DNA of 64,000 nt from Rhodanobacter sp. DHB23 (GTDB lineage Bacteria > Pseudomonadota > Gammaproteobacteria > Xanthomonadales > Rhodanobacteraceae): NCBI RefSeq assembly GCF_014842975.1, contig NZ_JACYXK010000021.1:62001-126000 (forward strand), written 5' to 3'. Shown piece by piece: positions 28,591 through 41,313 of this stretch. The notes below the pieces were generated by a model that had not been told where the DNA came from, ran no database searches, and saw only the letters and a list, made by a program, of their open reading frames with translations. Position numbers and translations under genes: made by a program. Numbering within the stretch: the first letter of the stretch is position 1; every line of letters starts with the position of its first letter.

Positions 28591-30582
28591 ATGTGCGGCA
28601 TTGGCGGCGTCTTGATGAACCACCACGAAGGCTCCCGCGAGGCGATCGCGCGCCAGGTGCAGGCCATGCTTTCGGCGATGCGGCACCGCGGTCCCGACGG
28701 GCAGGCCGAATACGCCGACGAAGGCATCGGCATGGGTGCCAACCGGCTCGCGATACGCGGCGTCGACCAACTGCAGCCGCCGCTGTTCGTGCACGAGTCC
28801 GGCGTGGTCGTGGCGTGCAATGGCGAGATCGACAATCACCGCGCCCTGCGCGCCTCGCTCGCCGCGCAAGGGCACGCGATCCGGTCAAGCAGCGACATCG
28901 CCGTCATCGCACCGCTCTACCTCGAGCACGACCTCGGCTTTCTCGAACACCTCGATGGCGTGTTCGCCATGGCGCTGTGGGACCCGCGGAAAAAGCGCCT
29001 CATCCTTGCCCGGGACCGCGCCGGGGAAAGGCACCTGTACTACGCCACGTCCGCGCAAGGCACCTGGTTCGCATCCGAGTCCGCCGCGCTGCAGGCTGCC
29101 GCGCCGGCGCGCAACGGGATGGACCGGCAGGCCCTGGCCCACTACCTGCGCTCGGGCTATTGCCCGTCTCCCGGGACGCTGTTCGCCCAGCAGTTCAAGG
29201 TCTGCCCTGGCGAGATGATCGTGCGGGAAGGAAACAAGACGCGCCACATGCGCTACTGGACATCGCCCATCGGCCGGAAACCGACCGCGCCGCCCAGCGC
29301 GTCCACGTTCGACGCCATCTTCCGCGGCGCGATCGAGCGGCAGACCGATGTCGACGTGGATTACGGCGTATTGCTCAGTGGCGGGCTGGATTCCTCGCTC
29401 ATCACGGCCGTGGCGCGCCAGGTGCGCCCCGCGCGCGAGCTCAAGGCCTACTGCATCCGCTTCGACGAAGACTCCTTCGACGAGGGAAGCAGCGCGCAGA
29501 CCGTCGCCCGCCTGCACGACTGCCCGCTCACCACGGTCACGCTCGGCGCACCCCAGGTGCCGCAGATGCTCCGGCACCTGATCCGGACAACCGGGGAACC
29601 GCTGGCCGATCCCGCATGGCTTCCGTTGTTCCTGGTCACCGGGCGCGCATCCAGCGACGTCAAGATGCTGCTGGCCGGCGAAGGCGCCGACGAATTGTTC
29701 GGCGGCTACCCGACATACCTTGGTGCGCTGTGGTCATCGCATTACGGCAGACTGCCGGCGGCCTTGCGCAAGGCGATCCACGGTCTTGCCGCCGCCCTCC
29801 CCGTCAGCGACAGGAAAGTCGCGCTGTCCTTCCTGCTCAAGAAGTTCGTCGACGGACAGGCATGCGACGGCCTGACACGGCATCTGCTGTGGAACGCGAA
29901 CCTGTCGCCGGCGTGGATCCAGCGACTGGGCGTAGACTGCCCGGCAGCTCCGCTCCAGCACCGCGAACTGCCCTTGCTCGACCTGGTTCAAAGCCACGAT
30001 TTCGAGCACTCGCTGCCGGATGCCCTGATGGCCAAGGCCGATCGCGGCGGGATGTGCCATGGCCTGGAAATCCGGGCGCCCTTCCTCGATCGCGCCGTGG
30101 TCGAATACGCGAGCACCCTGCCGGCGAATGCCAGGATCAGGCGGCTTCGCACCAAGGCCTTCCTGAAGGACTACGCGCGCCGCTATCTGCCAGCGGAGAT
30201 CGTCGAGCGCCGGAAACGCGGCCTCTCCGTGCCCCTGGGCCGATGGTTGCGCGGCCCCCTGCGTGACTGGGTCACGGCAAGGCTGTCAGTGGAAACCCTC
30301 GGCAGCGCGGGCATCCGAACGGACGCGGCGCTGGCATTGCTGGAGGAACACCTGCAACGGCGGGCGGATCACGCACGCGGTCTGTGGAACCTCATCGTGC
30401 TGTCCGAATGGCTGGAATGGGCCGCGGAGGTGCACGCGCCGGCGGCGCAGGCTGCGGGCGCCCCCGGTCCCGCCCATCCCGCGGACCGGATGCGCCGGGA
30501 TTCCCTGGCGAGTATGCCGGACGTCCGGAGCGGCCCGCCGAAGGCAGCCCAGGACACGCGGACCCGCTCGCTGGTGGAGTGA
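28591..30582 (+). CDS. asnB: Glutamine-hydrolysing asparagine-synthase-like amidotransferase
   Basis: This 663-residue AsnB-type enzyme has the N-terminal nucleophile Cys2 (MCGIGGVL) and class II glutaminase motifs MRHRGPDG, NRLAIRG and ACNGEIDNH. The C-terminal synthetase has the ATP PP-loop LLSGGLDSS at about residues 260-268. It uses glutamine ammonia and ATP to amidate a carboxylate. In envelope loci such enzymes often amidate uronic-acid sugars rather than aspartate. The long C-terminal extension after GLWNLIVLSEWLEW is Ala/Pro/Arg-rich and probably disordered. It lies 42 nt after the glycosyltransferase run on the same strand, which favours the glycan role; free asparagine synthesis remains possible. 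The ATG at 28591 is fixed by the required Cys2. Confidence 0.9.
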   Translation: MCGIGGVLMNHHEGSREAIARQVQAMLSAMRHRGPDGQAEYADEGIGMGANRLAIRGVDQLQPPLFVHESGVVVACNGEIDNHRALRASLAAQGHAIRSSSDIAVIAPLYLEHDLGFLEHLDGVFAMALWDPRKKRLILARDRAGERHLYYATSAQGTWFASESAALQAAAPARNGMDRQALAHYLRSGYCPSPGTLFAQQFKVCPGEMIVREGNKTRHMRYWTSPIGRKPTAPPSASTFDAIFRGAIERQTDVDVDYGVLLSGGLDSSLITAVARQVRPARELKAYCIRFDEDSFDEGSSAQTVARLHDCPLTTVTLGAPQVPQMLRHLIRTTGEPLADPAWLPLFLVTGRASSDVKMLLAGEGADELFGGYPTYLGALWSSHYGRLPAALRKAIHGLAAALPVSDRKVALSFLLKKFVDGQACDGLTRHLLWNANLSPAWIQRLGVDCPAAPLQHRELPLLDLVQSHDFEHSLPDALMAKADRGGMCHGLEIRAPFLDRAVVEYASTLPANARIRRLRTKAFLKDYARRYLPAEIVERRKRGLSVPLGRWLRGPLRDWVTARLSVETLGSAGIRTDAALALLEEHLQRRADHARGLWNLIVLSEWLEWAAEVHAPAAQAAGAPGPAHPADRMRRDSLASMPDVRSGPPKAAQDTRTRSLVE

Positions 30583-30610
30583 TGCGCGGAGTGGAGGGCT
30601 TGCCCCCGGA

Positions 30611-30641
30611 AAAGCGAAAGCCCCCGATTTCTCAGGGGCTT
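30611..30641 (-). terminator. Intrinsic terminator downstream of tRNA-Ser
   Basis: On the minus strand the hairpin AAGCCCC/GGGGCTT (one extra G) with a nine-base A/T-rich loop is followed by TTTCGCTTTT. It begins about 9 nt beyond the tRNA 3' end, the expected position. Confidence 0.7.
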
Positions 30642-30649
30642 GGCAGTAC

Positions 30650-30742
30650 TGGCGGAGAGAGAGGGATTCGAACCCTCGATAAGGCTTTTGACCCTATACT
30701 CCCTTAGCAGGGGAGCCCCTTCGGCCACTCGGGCATCTCTCC
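30650..30742 (-). tRNA. tRNA-Ser (anticodon GCT)
   Basis: The 93-nt gene has the class II shape of serine tRNAs with a long variable arm. The acceptor stem pairs GGAGAGA with TCTCTCC, and CCA is encoded. The T loop reads GGTTCGAATCC. The anticodon loop CTGCTAA between CTCCC and GGGAG gives anticodon GCT, at plus-strand 30706-30708, which reads AGC and AGU. It is followed by its own terminator. Confidence 0.97.
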
Positions 30743-30813
30743 GGGTTTGGTGCTACTGCGAGCCGGCAAGCTTACCTGCCTGCTGGCTCGGCGTAAAGCC
30801 CGAGGGCTACGAA

Positions 30814-31011
30814 TCAGTGGCTTTCATCATCGTGCGCACCCGGCTCATGGCCGCTCTTGATGCGCTGGTAGATCTCTTCGCGATGCACGGCAACGTCCTT
30901 GGGCGCATTGATGCCGATGCGCACCTGATTGCCTTTCACGCCCAGAACGGTGACGGTCACCTCGTCGCCGATCATCAGGGTTTCGCCAACCCTGCGGGTC
31001 AGAATCAACAT
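30814..31011 (-). CDS. csrA: Carbon storage regulator CsrA (RNA-binding)
   Basis: This 65-residue protein is the complete CsrA/RsmA post-transcriptional regulator, which binds GGA motifs in mRNA leaders as a dimer. The sequence [33 protein letters not shown] and [11 protein letters not shown] is canonical, and the Arg of VHREE used in RNA binding is present. The ATG at 31011 is preferred over an upstream ATG at 31041 because it gives the universal MLIL start and has a GGAG site. The alaS-csrA-tRNA-Ser order is classic in gammaproteobacteria. Confidence 0.98.
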   Translation of the reverse strand: MLILTRRVGETLMIGDEVTVTVLGVKGNQVRIGINAPKDVAVHREEIYQRIKSGHEPGAHDDESH

Positions 31012-31229
31012 GGTTGCTGCTCCATTGGTTCCTGGTTCCAAACCTGCAGACGACGGCGCCTCACCCCTGAGCCTCCGTCACCGCAGTTCGACGATCGATC
31101 CGCCGAAGGCCCTACCGCCTTCCCGGCTCACCATCCCGGCTGCCTGCCACGACAATCAATCATTGTGCGCAGCCCGCAACGGCGGGGATTCGAACGATAC
31201 TAACGAGCATCCATCCTTGGTGCAATGTA

Positions 31230-31245
31230 CGCAGGCTCGCCTGCG
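31230..31245 (-). terminator. Terminator-like hairpin after alaS
   Basis: CGCAGG-CTCG-CCTGCG forms a 6-bp stem with a 4-nt loop about 25 nt beyond the alaS stop on the minus strand. It has no T run, so read-through into csrA remains possible. Confidence 0.3.
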
Positions 31246-31267
31246 CGCATTGCGATGGATGCCCCGC

Positions 31268-33907
<2,640 letters not shown>

Positions 33908-33954
33908 GCGTGGCGGCGATGGCTGCGGGGAGGCACGCCGCTACTCCGCCGCGA

Positions 33955-34446
33955 TCAAGTCTCCTCGTCGGCTTCGTCCACGTCGGCGTGGGTCGCATAT
34001 CTTACCGTGGCGGCGGAGAAACCGCGGCGCAGGAGGAATTGCGCTCGTTTGCCCTGCTCCTCGCGATCCGCGGCGGGCTTGCCGCCGTAGCGGCGACGCA
34101 GCTGGTTCATCGCGCTGGCGTTCCAGTCCACCTCGCACTCGTCCAGCAGTTGGCGGATCGCCGCGTCCGCCAGGCCGTGGGTTTTCAGCTCCATGCGGAT
34201 GCGCGCGGGGCCATAGCCTTGCGAGGCGCGGTTGCGCAGGAGCATGGCGGCGAAGCGTTCGTCGTCCTGGTAACGCTGGTCGCCGAGCCGGGCCAAGGCT
34301 GCGTCGGATTCCTCGCCGGCGTAGCCGCCCTGGTCGAGCTTGCGGCGCAGTTCGCGTTTCGACTGTTCGCGGCGCGCAAGCAGGCCCAGCGCCTTGTCGT
34401 AGGCGGTGGGGCGCGGTTTGTCGGGGGCGCCGTCGCGGCGTTTCAT
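33955..34446 (-). CDS. recX: Regulatory protein RecX
   Basis: This 163-residue, basic, all-helical protein is the modulator that binds within the RecA filament and restrains it. Recognisable repeats include [40 protein letters not shown] and [16 protein letters not shown]. The last is the most conserved RecX segment (usually G..rI..eL...Gi). It lies 63 nt downstream of recA on the same strand and is probably expressed by read-through. A short acidic tail (DVDEADEET) is unusual but unlikely to matter. Confidence 0.95.
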   Translation of the reverse strand: MKRRDGAPDKPRPTAYDKALGLLARREQSKRELRRKLDQGGYAGEESDAALARLGDQRYQDDERFAAMLLRNRASQGYGPARIRMELKTHGLADAAIRQLLDECEVDWNASAMNQLRRRYGGKPAADREEQGKRAQFLLRRGFSAATVRYATHADVDEADEET

Positions 34447-34509
34447 GCAAGTGCCCTGTCCACCCTGCCCCTCCCCTGCACGCAGGCGAGGGAGCAGGGC
34501 GGCGAGTCA

Positions 34510-35544
<1,035 letters not shown>

Positions 35545-35668
35545 CGTCTTGGTTCCGGTTGGCTGCGAATGTAGGGCCATGATGCCCGGGCTGCATCTCA
35601 CGGGCTGCGATCACGACGAACAAGCAGTATCCCACACCGGTCAAGCCGTACCGTCGGCCGGGCCTGCC

Positions 35669-36175
35669 TCACTCGGTCAGGGTTTTCCGCAAACCGTGGA
35701 GCGCGGCGGCCACGGTCTGCCGGCGCACCGCCTCGCGGTCACCCGGGAAATGGAACAGTCGCGCGTGGGCATAACCACCGCGGCGCTTCCATGCGATCCA
35801 CACCGTGCCCACCGGCTTGTCCGTGGTTCCGCCACCGGGCCCGGCGATGCCGGTGACCGCCACCGCCACGCCCGCGCCGAAGCGGGCCAGCGCGCCGGAC
35901 ACCATTTCCAGCGCGGTTTCCTCGCTCACCGCACCGGCATGCTCCAGCGTGCGCGTGTCCACGCCCAGCAACGCCTGCTTCGCCTCGTAGCTGTAGGTGA
36001 CCACGCCGGCGTCGAACCAGGCCGAGCTGCCCGGCAGGTCGGTGAGCGTCTTGGCCACCCAGCCTCCCGTGCACGATTCGGCGGTCACCAGCATCAGGCG
36101 TTCCCGCTGGGTGGCGACAGCCACCTGCTCGGCCAGCGCCTTGAGCTCGGCATCGGAAGGGACAGGCAAAGCCAC
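35669..36175 (-). CDS. pncC: CinA C-terminal-type nicotinamide-nucleotide amidase
   Basis: The 168-residue stand-alone amidase domain hydrolyses nicotinamide mononucleotide to nicotinic acid mononucleotide, recycling NAD breakdown products. Catalytic elements are the AESCTGGWVAKTLTDLPGSS segment, with its nucleophilic Ser/Thr, plus VVTYSYEAKQALLGV and AVAVTGIAGPGGGT. A GTG start at 36175 is supported by an AGGAG ribosome-binding site 7 nt away. An upstream ATG would add a 24-residue tail lacking family character. It lies directly upstream of recA, the same neighbourhood as cinA-recA in many bacteria. Confidence 0.95.
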   Translation of the reverse strand: MALPVPSDAELKALAEQVAVATQRERLMLVTAESCTGGWVAKTLTDLPGSSAWFDAGVVTYSYEAKQALLGVDTRTLEHAGAVSEETALEMVSGALARFGAGVAVAVTGIAGPGGGTTDKPVGTVWIAWKRRGGYAHARLFHFPGDREAVRRQTVAAALHGLRKTLTE

Positions 36176-36266
36176 AATGGAACTCCTGGGGATACCCGCA
36201 ACATCGGATGGGCTCACCGTTCTACCCCTTTGGAGCGATGGCGCCAACCCCGCCTCGTGATCCGCC

Positions 36267-37106
36267 TCAACGCGACAGCACGGCGATGAGTGCCTGCGTC
36301 AACGGCTTGAGGTAGTAGTTGCCTGCCGGAATCGCCTGGACCGTTGCCCCATGCCGGGACAGCGCATCGGCCACCAGCGGCCCCACGGCCGCCACGACCG
36401 TGCGCGACAGGGCGGCACTCAAGGCCTCCTGCTGCACCGCGGTCCCCGCCACCCGGAACAGCCGCTCCACCTGCTGCATGCTGGTGAAGGCGATGGCGTC
36501 GATGGCGCCCTGCCGCATGCGCTCGACTAGGTCTTGCACCTGTGCGTCGTCGGCAGCGTCCGCGTAGCGATAGGGGGCCACCGGCAGCGCGACAGCCCCC
36601 GCGCTGGCGAGGAAGTCCATCAGGGCTGCGTTGGGATCGGTGCCGTACAACTGGACGCCGACGCGCCGCGCGCGCAGGTCGACTCCACGCAGGCAATCGA
36701 TCATGCCCTGCGTGGTGGCGGGCTCGACCACCACGTCGGGCCGCAGGCCCAGCTCGCGCAGCACGCGCCCGGGCTTGGGGCCGCGCGCGACGAGGCGCAT
36801 CGATGCGAGGCGCTCGACAAAAGGCCGGCGTGATCGGGGCGCGTGCCGGTCGATGATGCCGAGCAGGCGATGCAATCCCTCGCCGGTGAACAGCAGCAGG
36901 TCGTCGCAACCGCCGGCGTTGACCTGGTCCACCCAGGCCAGTACCGGTCCGGGATCCGCCGCGTCGCGGATGTCCACCAGCGGGCAGCGCCACACGCTGG
37001 CACCGCGACGCTCGAGCAGCGAAGCGAACACGTCCAGCTCGCGCGACTCGGGTACCGCGATGCAGCGGCCGCGCAGCGGGCCATCAGATGCCTTCACCTC
37101 CGTCAT
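36267..37106 (-). CDS. hemD: Uroporphyrinogen-III synthase
   Basis: About 279 residues with the two-domain HemD fold: an N-terminal IAVPESRELDVFASLLERRG with the VDIRDAADP strand, a middle GVQLYGTDPNAALMDFLASAG, and a C-terminal IDAIAFTSMQQVERLFRVAG plus AAVGPLVADALSRHG. It closes hydroxymethylbilane to uroporphyrinogen III, the precursor of siroheme and heme. Its place at the end of the nitrate-assimilation operon, 28 nt after cysG, indicates a dedicated supply of siroheme precursor for nitrite reductase. Another hemD copy for heme would be expected elsewhere in the genome. The ATG at 37106 follows a well-spaced GGGAG; the ATG at 37112 is too close to it. Confidence 0.92.
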   Translation of the reverse strand: MTEVKASDGPLRGRCIAVPESRELDVFASLLERRGASVWRCPLVDIRDAADPGPVLAWVDQVNAGGCDDLLLFTGEGLHRLLGIIDRHAPRSRRPFVERLASMRLVARGPKPGRVLRELGLRPDVVVEPATTQGMIDCLRGVDLRARRVGVQLYGTDPNAALMDFLASAGAVALPVAPYRYADAADDAQVQDLVERMRQGAIDAIAFTSMQQVERLFRVAGTAVQQEALSAALSRTVVAAVGPLVADALSRHGATVQAIPAGNYYLKPLTQALIAVLSR

Positions 37107-37134
37107 CGCCATCTCCCGGCATTCCGCAGACTCG

Positions 37135-38577
37135 TCAACACGCCGTCTCCAGACAGACCTGCCGATCCGGCACACCAGCCGGGCCGGCGTCGACCAGTGC
37201 ACCGAACCAGGCGTGCTGGCGTGCGAATGCAGCCACTTCGCCGATGATCAGCAAGGCCGGCGTCTGCACGGCATGGCGCCGCGCCAGCGCAGGCAGCGTG
37301 CCCAGCGTCCCCACGATCACGCGCTGCTGCGGCAGCGTGCCGTTCTCGATGATCGCGCACGACGTTTCCGCACTGCGCGCCCGGGAGATCAGCTGCGCGG
37401 CCAGCGCCTCGATCTTCTCCACGCCCATGTAGACCGCCAGGGTCTGGCGCGGGTCGCCATGCGCCTGCCCGGCCCATGCGTCGGCCGCGTCCTTGCCGTG
37501 CGCCGTCAGCAGGCAGACCGACTGCGCGTGGTCGCGATGGGTGAGCGGGATGCCGGCGAACGCGGCGCAGGCCACGGCGGCCGTGATCCCCGGCACCACT
37601 TCACAGGCCACGCCGTGCGCGCGCAGGAAGGCGAGCTCCTCGCCGCCACGGCCGAACACGAACGGATCGCCGCCCTTCAGGCGCACCACGCGGCGCCCTT
37701 CCCGCGCATGCGCCAGCATCAGCCGGTGCGTATGCTCCTGCGCCACCTGGCGTCCGCCGCAGCGCTTGCCGACGTCGATGCGCTCGGCGTCGCGCCGCGC
37801 CATCGCCAGCACTTCGTCGCCGACCAGCTGGTCGTAGAGCACCACGTCGGCCTGCTGCAGGGTACGCAGCGCCTGCAGCGTCAGCAGGCCCGGATGTCCC
37901 GGCCCCGCGCCCACCAGCGCCACCGAACCTTGGGCAGGCGCCGGGCCCGCCGCCTCCAGCGCTGCGAGCATGGCCTGCTCCGCCTCCGCCGGCCTTGCAT
38001 TGCGCAGCAACGCGAGTACGGAACCGTCATGCAGCCAGTCGTAGAAGCCGCGCCGCGACGCGGTGTCGGCGAAGCGGGCCACCACGCGGGCGCGATGGCG
38101 CTCCGCCAGCGCCACCAGCCGCCCGAGTGCATGGTCCAGCACGCGTTCCAGCAGCTCGCGGACGCGCCGCGCGATGGCCGGCGCGGCGCCCGCGGTGGAA
38201 ATCGCCACGACCAGCGGCGAGCGATCCACCACGGCGGGCACGTGGAAGCGCGAGAGCGCCGCGTCGTCCACCACGTTCGCGAAGATGCGGCGCTCCTTCG
38301 CGCAGGCGGCGATCCGCTGGTTGACCCCGCGATCGTCGGTGGCGGCGATCACCAGCCACATGCCCTCCAGCCACGCCGGCTCGAATTCGCCGTGGAACGA
38401 CTGCAGCTGCCCCGCCTCGATCCATGCGGCCAGCTCCGGTTCGAAGCGGGGTGCGCCGATCCGCACCCTGGCGCCCGCATCGAGCAGCGCCTGCGCCTTG
38501 CGCTTCGCCACGCCGCCGCCGCCCACCACCAGCACCGGGAGATCGCCCACGTCGGCGAACAACGGATAGAGCCTCAT
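37135..38577 (-). CDS. cysG: Siroheme synthase (trifunctional)
   Basis: The 480-residue CysG has an N-terminal NAD-dependent precorrin-2 dehydrogenase/ferrochelatase part ([40 protein letters not shown]). The C-terminal uroporphyrinogen-III methyltransferase part contains [59 protein letters not shown] and [11 protein letters not shown]. It converts uroporphyrinogen III to siroheme, the cofactor of the NirB encoded in the same operon. It lies 30 nt after nasA and 28 nt before hemD. The length is typical of the fused enzyme. Confidence 0.96.
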   Translation of the reverse strand: MRLYPLFADVGDLPVLVVGGGGVAKRKAQALLDAGARVRIGAPRFEPELAAWIEAGQLQSFHGEFEPAWLEGMWLVIAATDDRGVNQRIAACAKERRIFANVVDDAALSRFHVPAVVDRSPLVVAISTAGAAPAIARRVRELLERVLDHALGRLVALAERHRARVVARFADTASRRGFYDWLHDGSVLALLRNARPAEAEQAMLAALEAAGPAPAQGSVALVGAGPGHPGLLTLQALRTLQQADVVLYDQLVGDEVLAMARRDAERIDVGKRCGGRQVAQEHTHRLMLAHAREGRRVVRLKGGDPFVFGRGGEELAFLRAHGVACEVVPGITAAVACAAFAGIPLTHRDHAQSVCLLTAHGKDAADAWAGQAHGDPRQTLAVYMGVEKIEALAAQLISRARSAETSCAIIENGTLPQQRVIVGTLGTLPALARRHAVQTPALLIIGEVAAFARQHAWFGALVDAGPAGVPDRQVCLETAC

Positions 38578-38607
38578 GCAGCACCTCCTGACCGGCCGTG
38601 ATTCATG

Positions 38608-41313
38608 TCATGCCTCGCTTGCCGTACGCGATTCGGCGATCAGCCGCTGCAGCTCCGGCACGCACGAACCGCAATTGCCGCCCGCGCGCAGCGCGGCGGT
38701 GATCTTCGCGGGCGTATCCAGCCCGTCCCGGCGGATGGCCTCGCACAGGGTGTTCCTGCCCACGCCGAAGCACGAGCACACCAGCGGGCCGGTGTCGGCG
38801 CCGGCACCCGGCGGCTCGCCGAGCAGCAGGCCGGCACGGTCGCCGTCGTCCAGCCGCGCATGCGCGAACAGGCCCGCCAGCCAGTGCCGCGACGGCAGGT
38901 CCGGCCGCGAGGAGAGAAACACGCACGCCTCGATGCGGTCGTCGCGCACGTGGGCCGCGCGGTAGACGCCGGTGGCGCGGTCTTCGTACTCCAGCCAGTC
39001 CGCCTCCGCGTCGTCCACGCCCAGCCAGGCCCTGGCCCACGCGCCGCAATCCTTCGGCCGCTCGCGGTGCGCCAGCTCGTAGCGATAGAAGCGCTCGCCG
39101 CGGATCAGCGTCCAGTAGCTCAGCCCGGAGGCCGGCAGCAAGCGCCGCCCGAAGGCGAAGCCGTACCAGCGCACCGGGAACGGTTCGATGCGCACCGGCG
39201 TGTGCTTGAACTCGGGCTCGCCGGACACCGGGTCGACCGCCGGATTCACCACGCCGCCCACGCGCGCGTCGGAGGCGAACTGGTCGTTCCAGTGGATCGG
39301 CACGAACACCTGGCCGCAAAGCATGTCGCCGCCATGGCGCACGCGCGCCACCATCGAGCCCCAGCGCGACTGCACGCGCGCCAGCTCGCCTTCGCGGATG
39401 CCGCTGCACAGAGCGTCGTGCGGGTGCATGTCGATGTAGGGCTCGCCGATGTGCCCGGCCAGCCGCGGCGACTTGCCGGTGCGCGTCATGGTGTGCCAGT
39501 GGTCGCGCACGCGTCCCGTGTTGAGCACCAGCGGATACTCCGCGTCCGGCGCATGCAGCGGCGCGCGCCCCGGCGTGGCGACGAAGCGCGCACGACCGTC
39601 GGCATGCGCGAACCGGCCATCGGAAAACAGCCGGCGGGTGCCCTCGCCCGTCGCGTCCACCGGCCACTGCACCGGCGCGAGTTCCGCATAAGCCTGCGGC
39701 GACAGCGTAGCGAGCCCCGCCAGGTCCAACAGGCGCGGCGCTGCCGGCGCCCCGTCGCGATCCGGCGCGTGGTTGCGGAAGGCGGTCAGCCGCGCGTGCT
39801 CCGCGAAGATCTGCTGCGGCGTTTCGAAACCGAAGCCGTCATCGAAACCCATGCGCCGCGCCACGTCGCAGACGATGCGCCAGTCCGCGCGCGCCTCGCC
39901 GGGCGCCGGCAGGAAGGCGCGTTGCCGCGACACGCGCCGCTCCGAGCTGGTGACGGTGCCGTCCTTCTCGCCCCAGCCCAGCGCAGGCAGCAGCACATGG
40001 GCGTGGCGGGTGGTGTCGGTGCGCTCGACGATGTCCGAGCACACCACCAGCTCGCACGCATCCAGCGCACGCTTGACGCGGTCGGCGTCGGGCAGGCTCA
40101 CCACCGGGTTGGTGCCCATGATCCACAGCGCCTTCACCCTGCCCTCGAGGATCGCGTCGAACAGCGCCACCGCCTTCAGGCCCGGTTGCGACGCCATGCG
40201 CGGCGAGGCCCAGAACGATTGCACGATGTCCCGGTGCACCGGGTCGTGCAGCTCCATGTGCGCGGCGAGCATGTTGGCCAGGCCACCCACCTCGCGTCCG
40301 CCCATCGCGTTGGGCTGGCCGGTGAGCGAGAACGGGCCCGCGCCCGGCTTGCCGATGCGCCCCGTCAGCAGGTGGCAGTTGATGATGCTGTTGACCTTGT
40401 CGGTGCCGCTGGACGACTGGTTGACGCCTTGCGAGAACAGCGTGACGGTCTTTTCGTGGCGGGCGAACAGGCGGTAGAACGCCAGCAGTTCGGAGAGCTG
40501 CACGCCGCAGCTGCGCGCCACTTCCGCGAGATCCGGCGCATCGCCTTCCGCCGCCGCGAGCGCCTGCGCCAGGCCCTGCGTATGCGCCTCGACGAAGGGC
40601 ACGTCCATCACGCCATGCCGGAACAGGAAGGCCAGCAGGCCGTTGAACAGCCAGACATCCGTGCCTGGCTTCACCGGCAGGTGCAGGTCCGCCGACTCGC
40701 AGGTGGCGGTGAAGCGCGGGTCGATCACGACCACGCGCGCGCCCGCTTCCTTCGCGGCCGCGATCCGCTGGAACACCACCGGATGGCACCATGCCGTATT
40801 GGAGCCCACCAGCACGAGCAGTTCCGCCTGGCCGAGGTCTTCGTAGCATCCCGGCACCACGTCCTCGCCGAAGGCGCGCTTGTGGCCGGCGACCGCGGAG
40901 GACATGCACAGGCGCGAATTGGTGTCGATGTTCGCCGTGCCGACATAGCCCTTGGCGAGCTTGTTGACGACGTAGTAGTCCTCGGTGAGCAGTTGCCCCG
41001 ACACGTAGAAGGCCACGGCGTCCGGCCCGTGCCGTTCGATCACGCGGCGGAAGCCGCCCGCCACGCGCTCCAGCGCGTCGTCCCAGCGGGTGCGGACGAA
41101 CTCCCCCGCCGCGCCGCGCAGCAGCGGATGCAGCAGGCGCCCCTGCAGGTCCACGGTCTCGCCGAGTGCCGCACCCTTCACGCAGAGCCTGCCGTGGTTC
41201 GAGCCATGCAGCGGATCGCCGGCCACGCTCACCGCGCCCGACGCGTCCACGACCGCCAGCACGCCGCAGCCGACGCCGCAGTAGGGACAGGTGGTGGCGG
41301 TGCGCGCACTCAT
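38608..41313 (-). CDS. nasA: Assimilatory nitrate reductase catalytic subunit
   Basis: This 901-residue molybdopterin oxidoreductase reduces nitrate to nitrite in the cytoplasm. The N-terminal 4Fe-4S site is Cys9, Cys12, Cys16 and Cys44 (CPYCGVGC ... LCVKG), followed by MGD-binding segments (MSSAVAGHKRAFGED, QGVNQSSSGTDK, MGTNPVVSLPDAD). An appended BFD-like 2Fe-2S domain occupies the last 60 residues, with Cys846, Cys848, Cys881 and Cys884. This extra domain is known in proteobacterial NasA and provides an electron entry. Its start overlaps the stop of the preceding flavoprotein reductase (ATGA). No signal peptide is present. Confidence 0.96.
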   Translation of the reverse strand: MSARTATTCPYCGVGCGVLAVVDASGAVSVAGDPLHGSNHGRLCVKGAALGETVDLQGRLLHPLLRGAAGEFVRTRWDDALERVAGGFRRVIERHGPDAVAFYVSGQLLTEDYYVVNKLAKGYVGTANIDTNSRLCMSSAVAGHKRAFGEDVVPGCYEDLGQAELLVLVGSNTAWCHPVVFQRIAAAKEAGARVVVIDPRFTATCESADLHLPVKPGTDVWLFNGLLAFLFRHGVMDVPFVEAHTQGLAQALAAAEGDAPDLAEVARSCGVQLSELLAFYRLFARHEKTVTLFSQGVNQSSSGTDKVNSIINCHLLTGRIGKPGAGPFSLTGQPNAMGGREVGGLANMLAAHMELHDPVHRDIVQSFWASPRMASQPGLKAVALFDAILEGRVKALWIMGTNPVVSLPDADRVKRALDACELVVCSDIVERTDTTRHAHVLLPALGWGEKDGTVTSSERRVSRQRAFLPAPGEARADWRIVCDVARRMGFDDGFGFETPQQIFAEHARLTAFRNHAPDRDGAPAAPRLLDLAGLATLSPQAYAELAPVQWPVDATGEGTRRLFSDGRFAHADGRARFVATPGRAPLHAPDAEYPLVLNTGRVRDHWHTMTRTGKSPRLAGHIGEPYIDMHPHDALCSGIREGELARVQSRWGSMVARVRHGGDMLCGQVFVPIHWNDQFASDARVGGVVNPAVDPVSGEPEFKHTPVRIEPFPVRWYGFAFGRRLLPASGLSYWTLIRGERFYRYELAHRERPKDCGAWARAWLGVDDAEADWLEYEDRATGVYRAAHVRDDRIEACVFLSSRPDLPSRHWLAGLFAHARLDDGDRAGLLLGEPPGAGADTGPLVCSCFGVGRNTLCEAIRRDGLDTPAKITAALRAGGNCGSCVPELQRLIAESRTASEA

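Noticed and set aside
27096..30266. A 1056-codon open frame covering the second GT39 gene and asnB in another phase
   Set aside because: It is a GC-skew shadow. The translation is Arg/Pro/Ala/Gly-rich without family motifs, while the overlapping frames encode complete GT39 and AsnB proteins.
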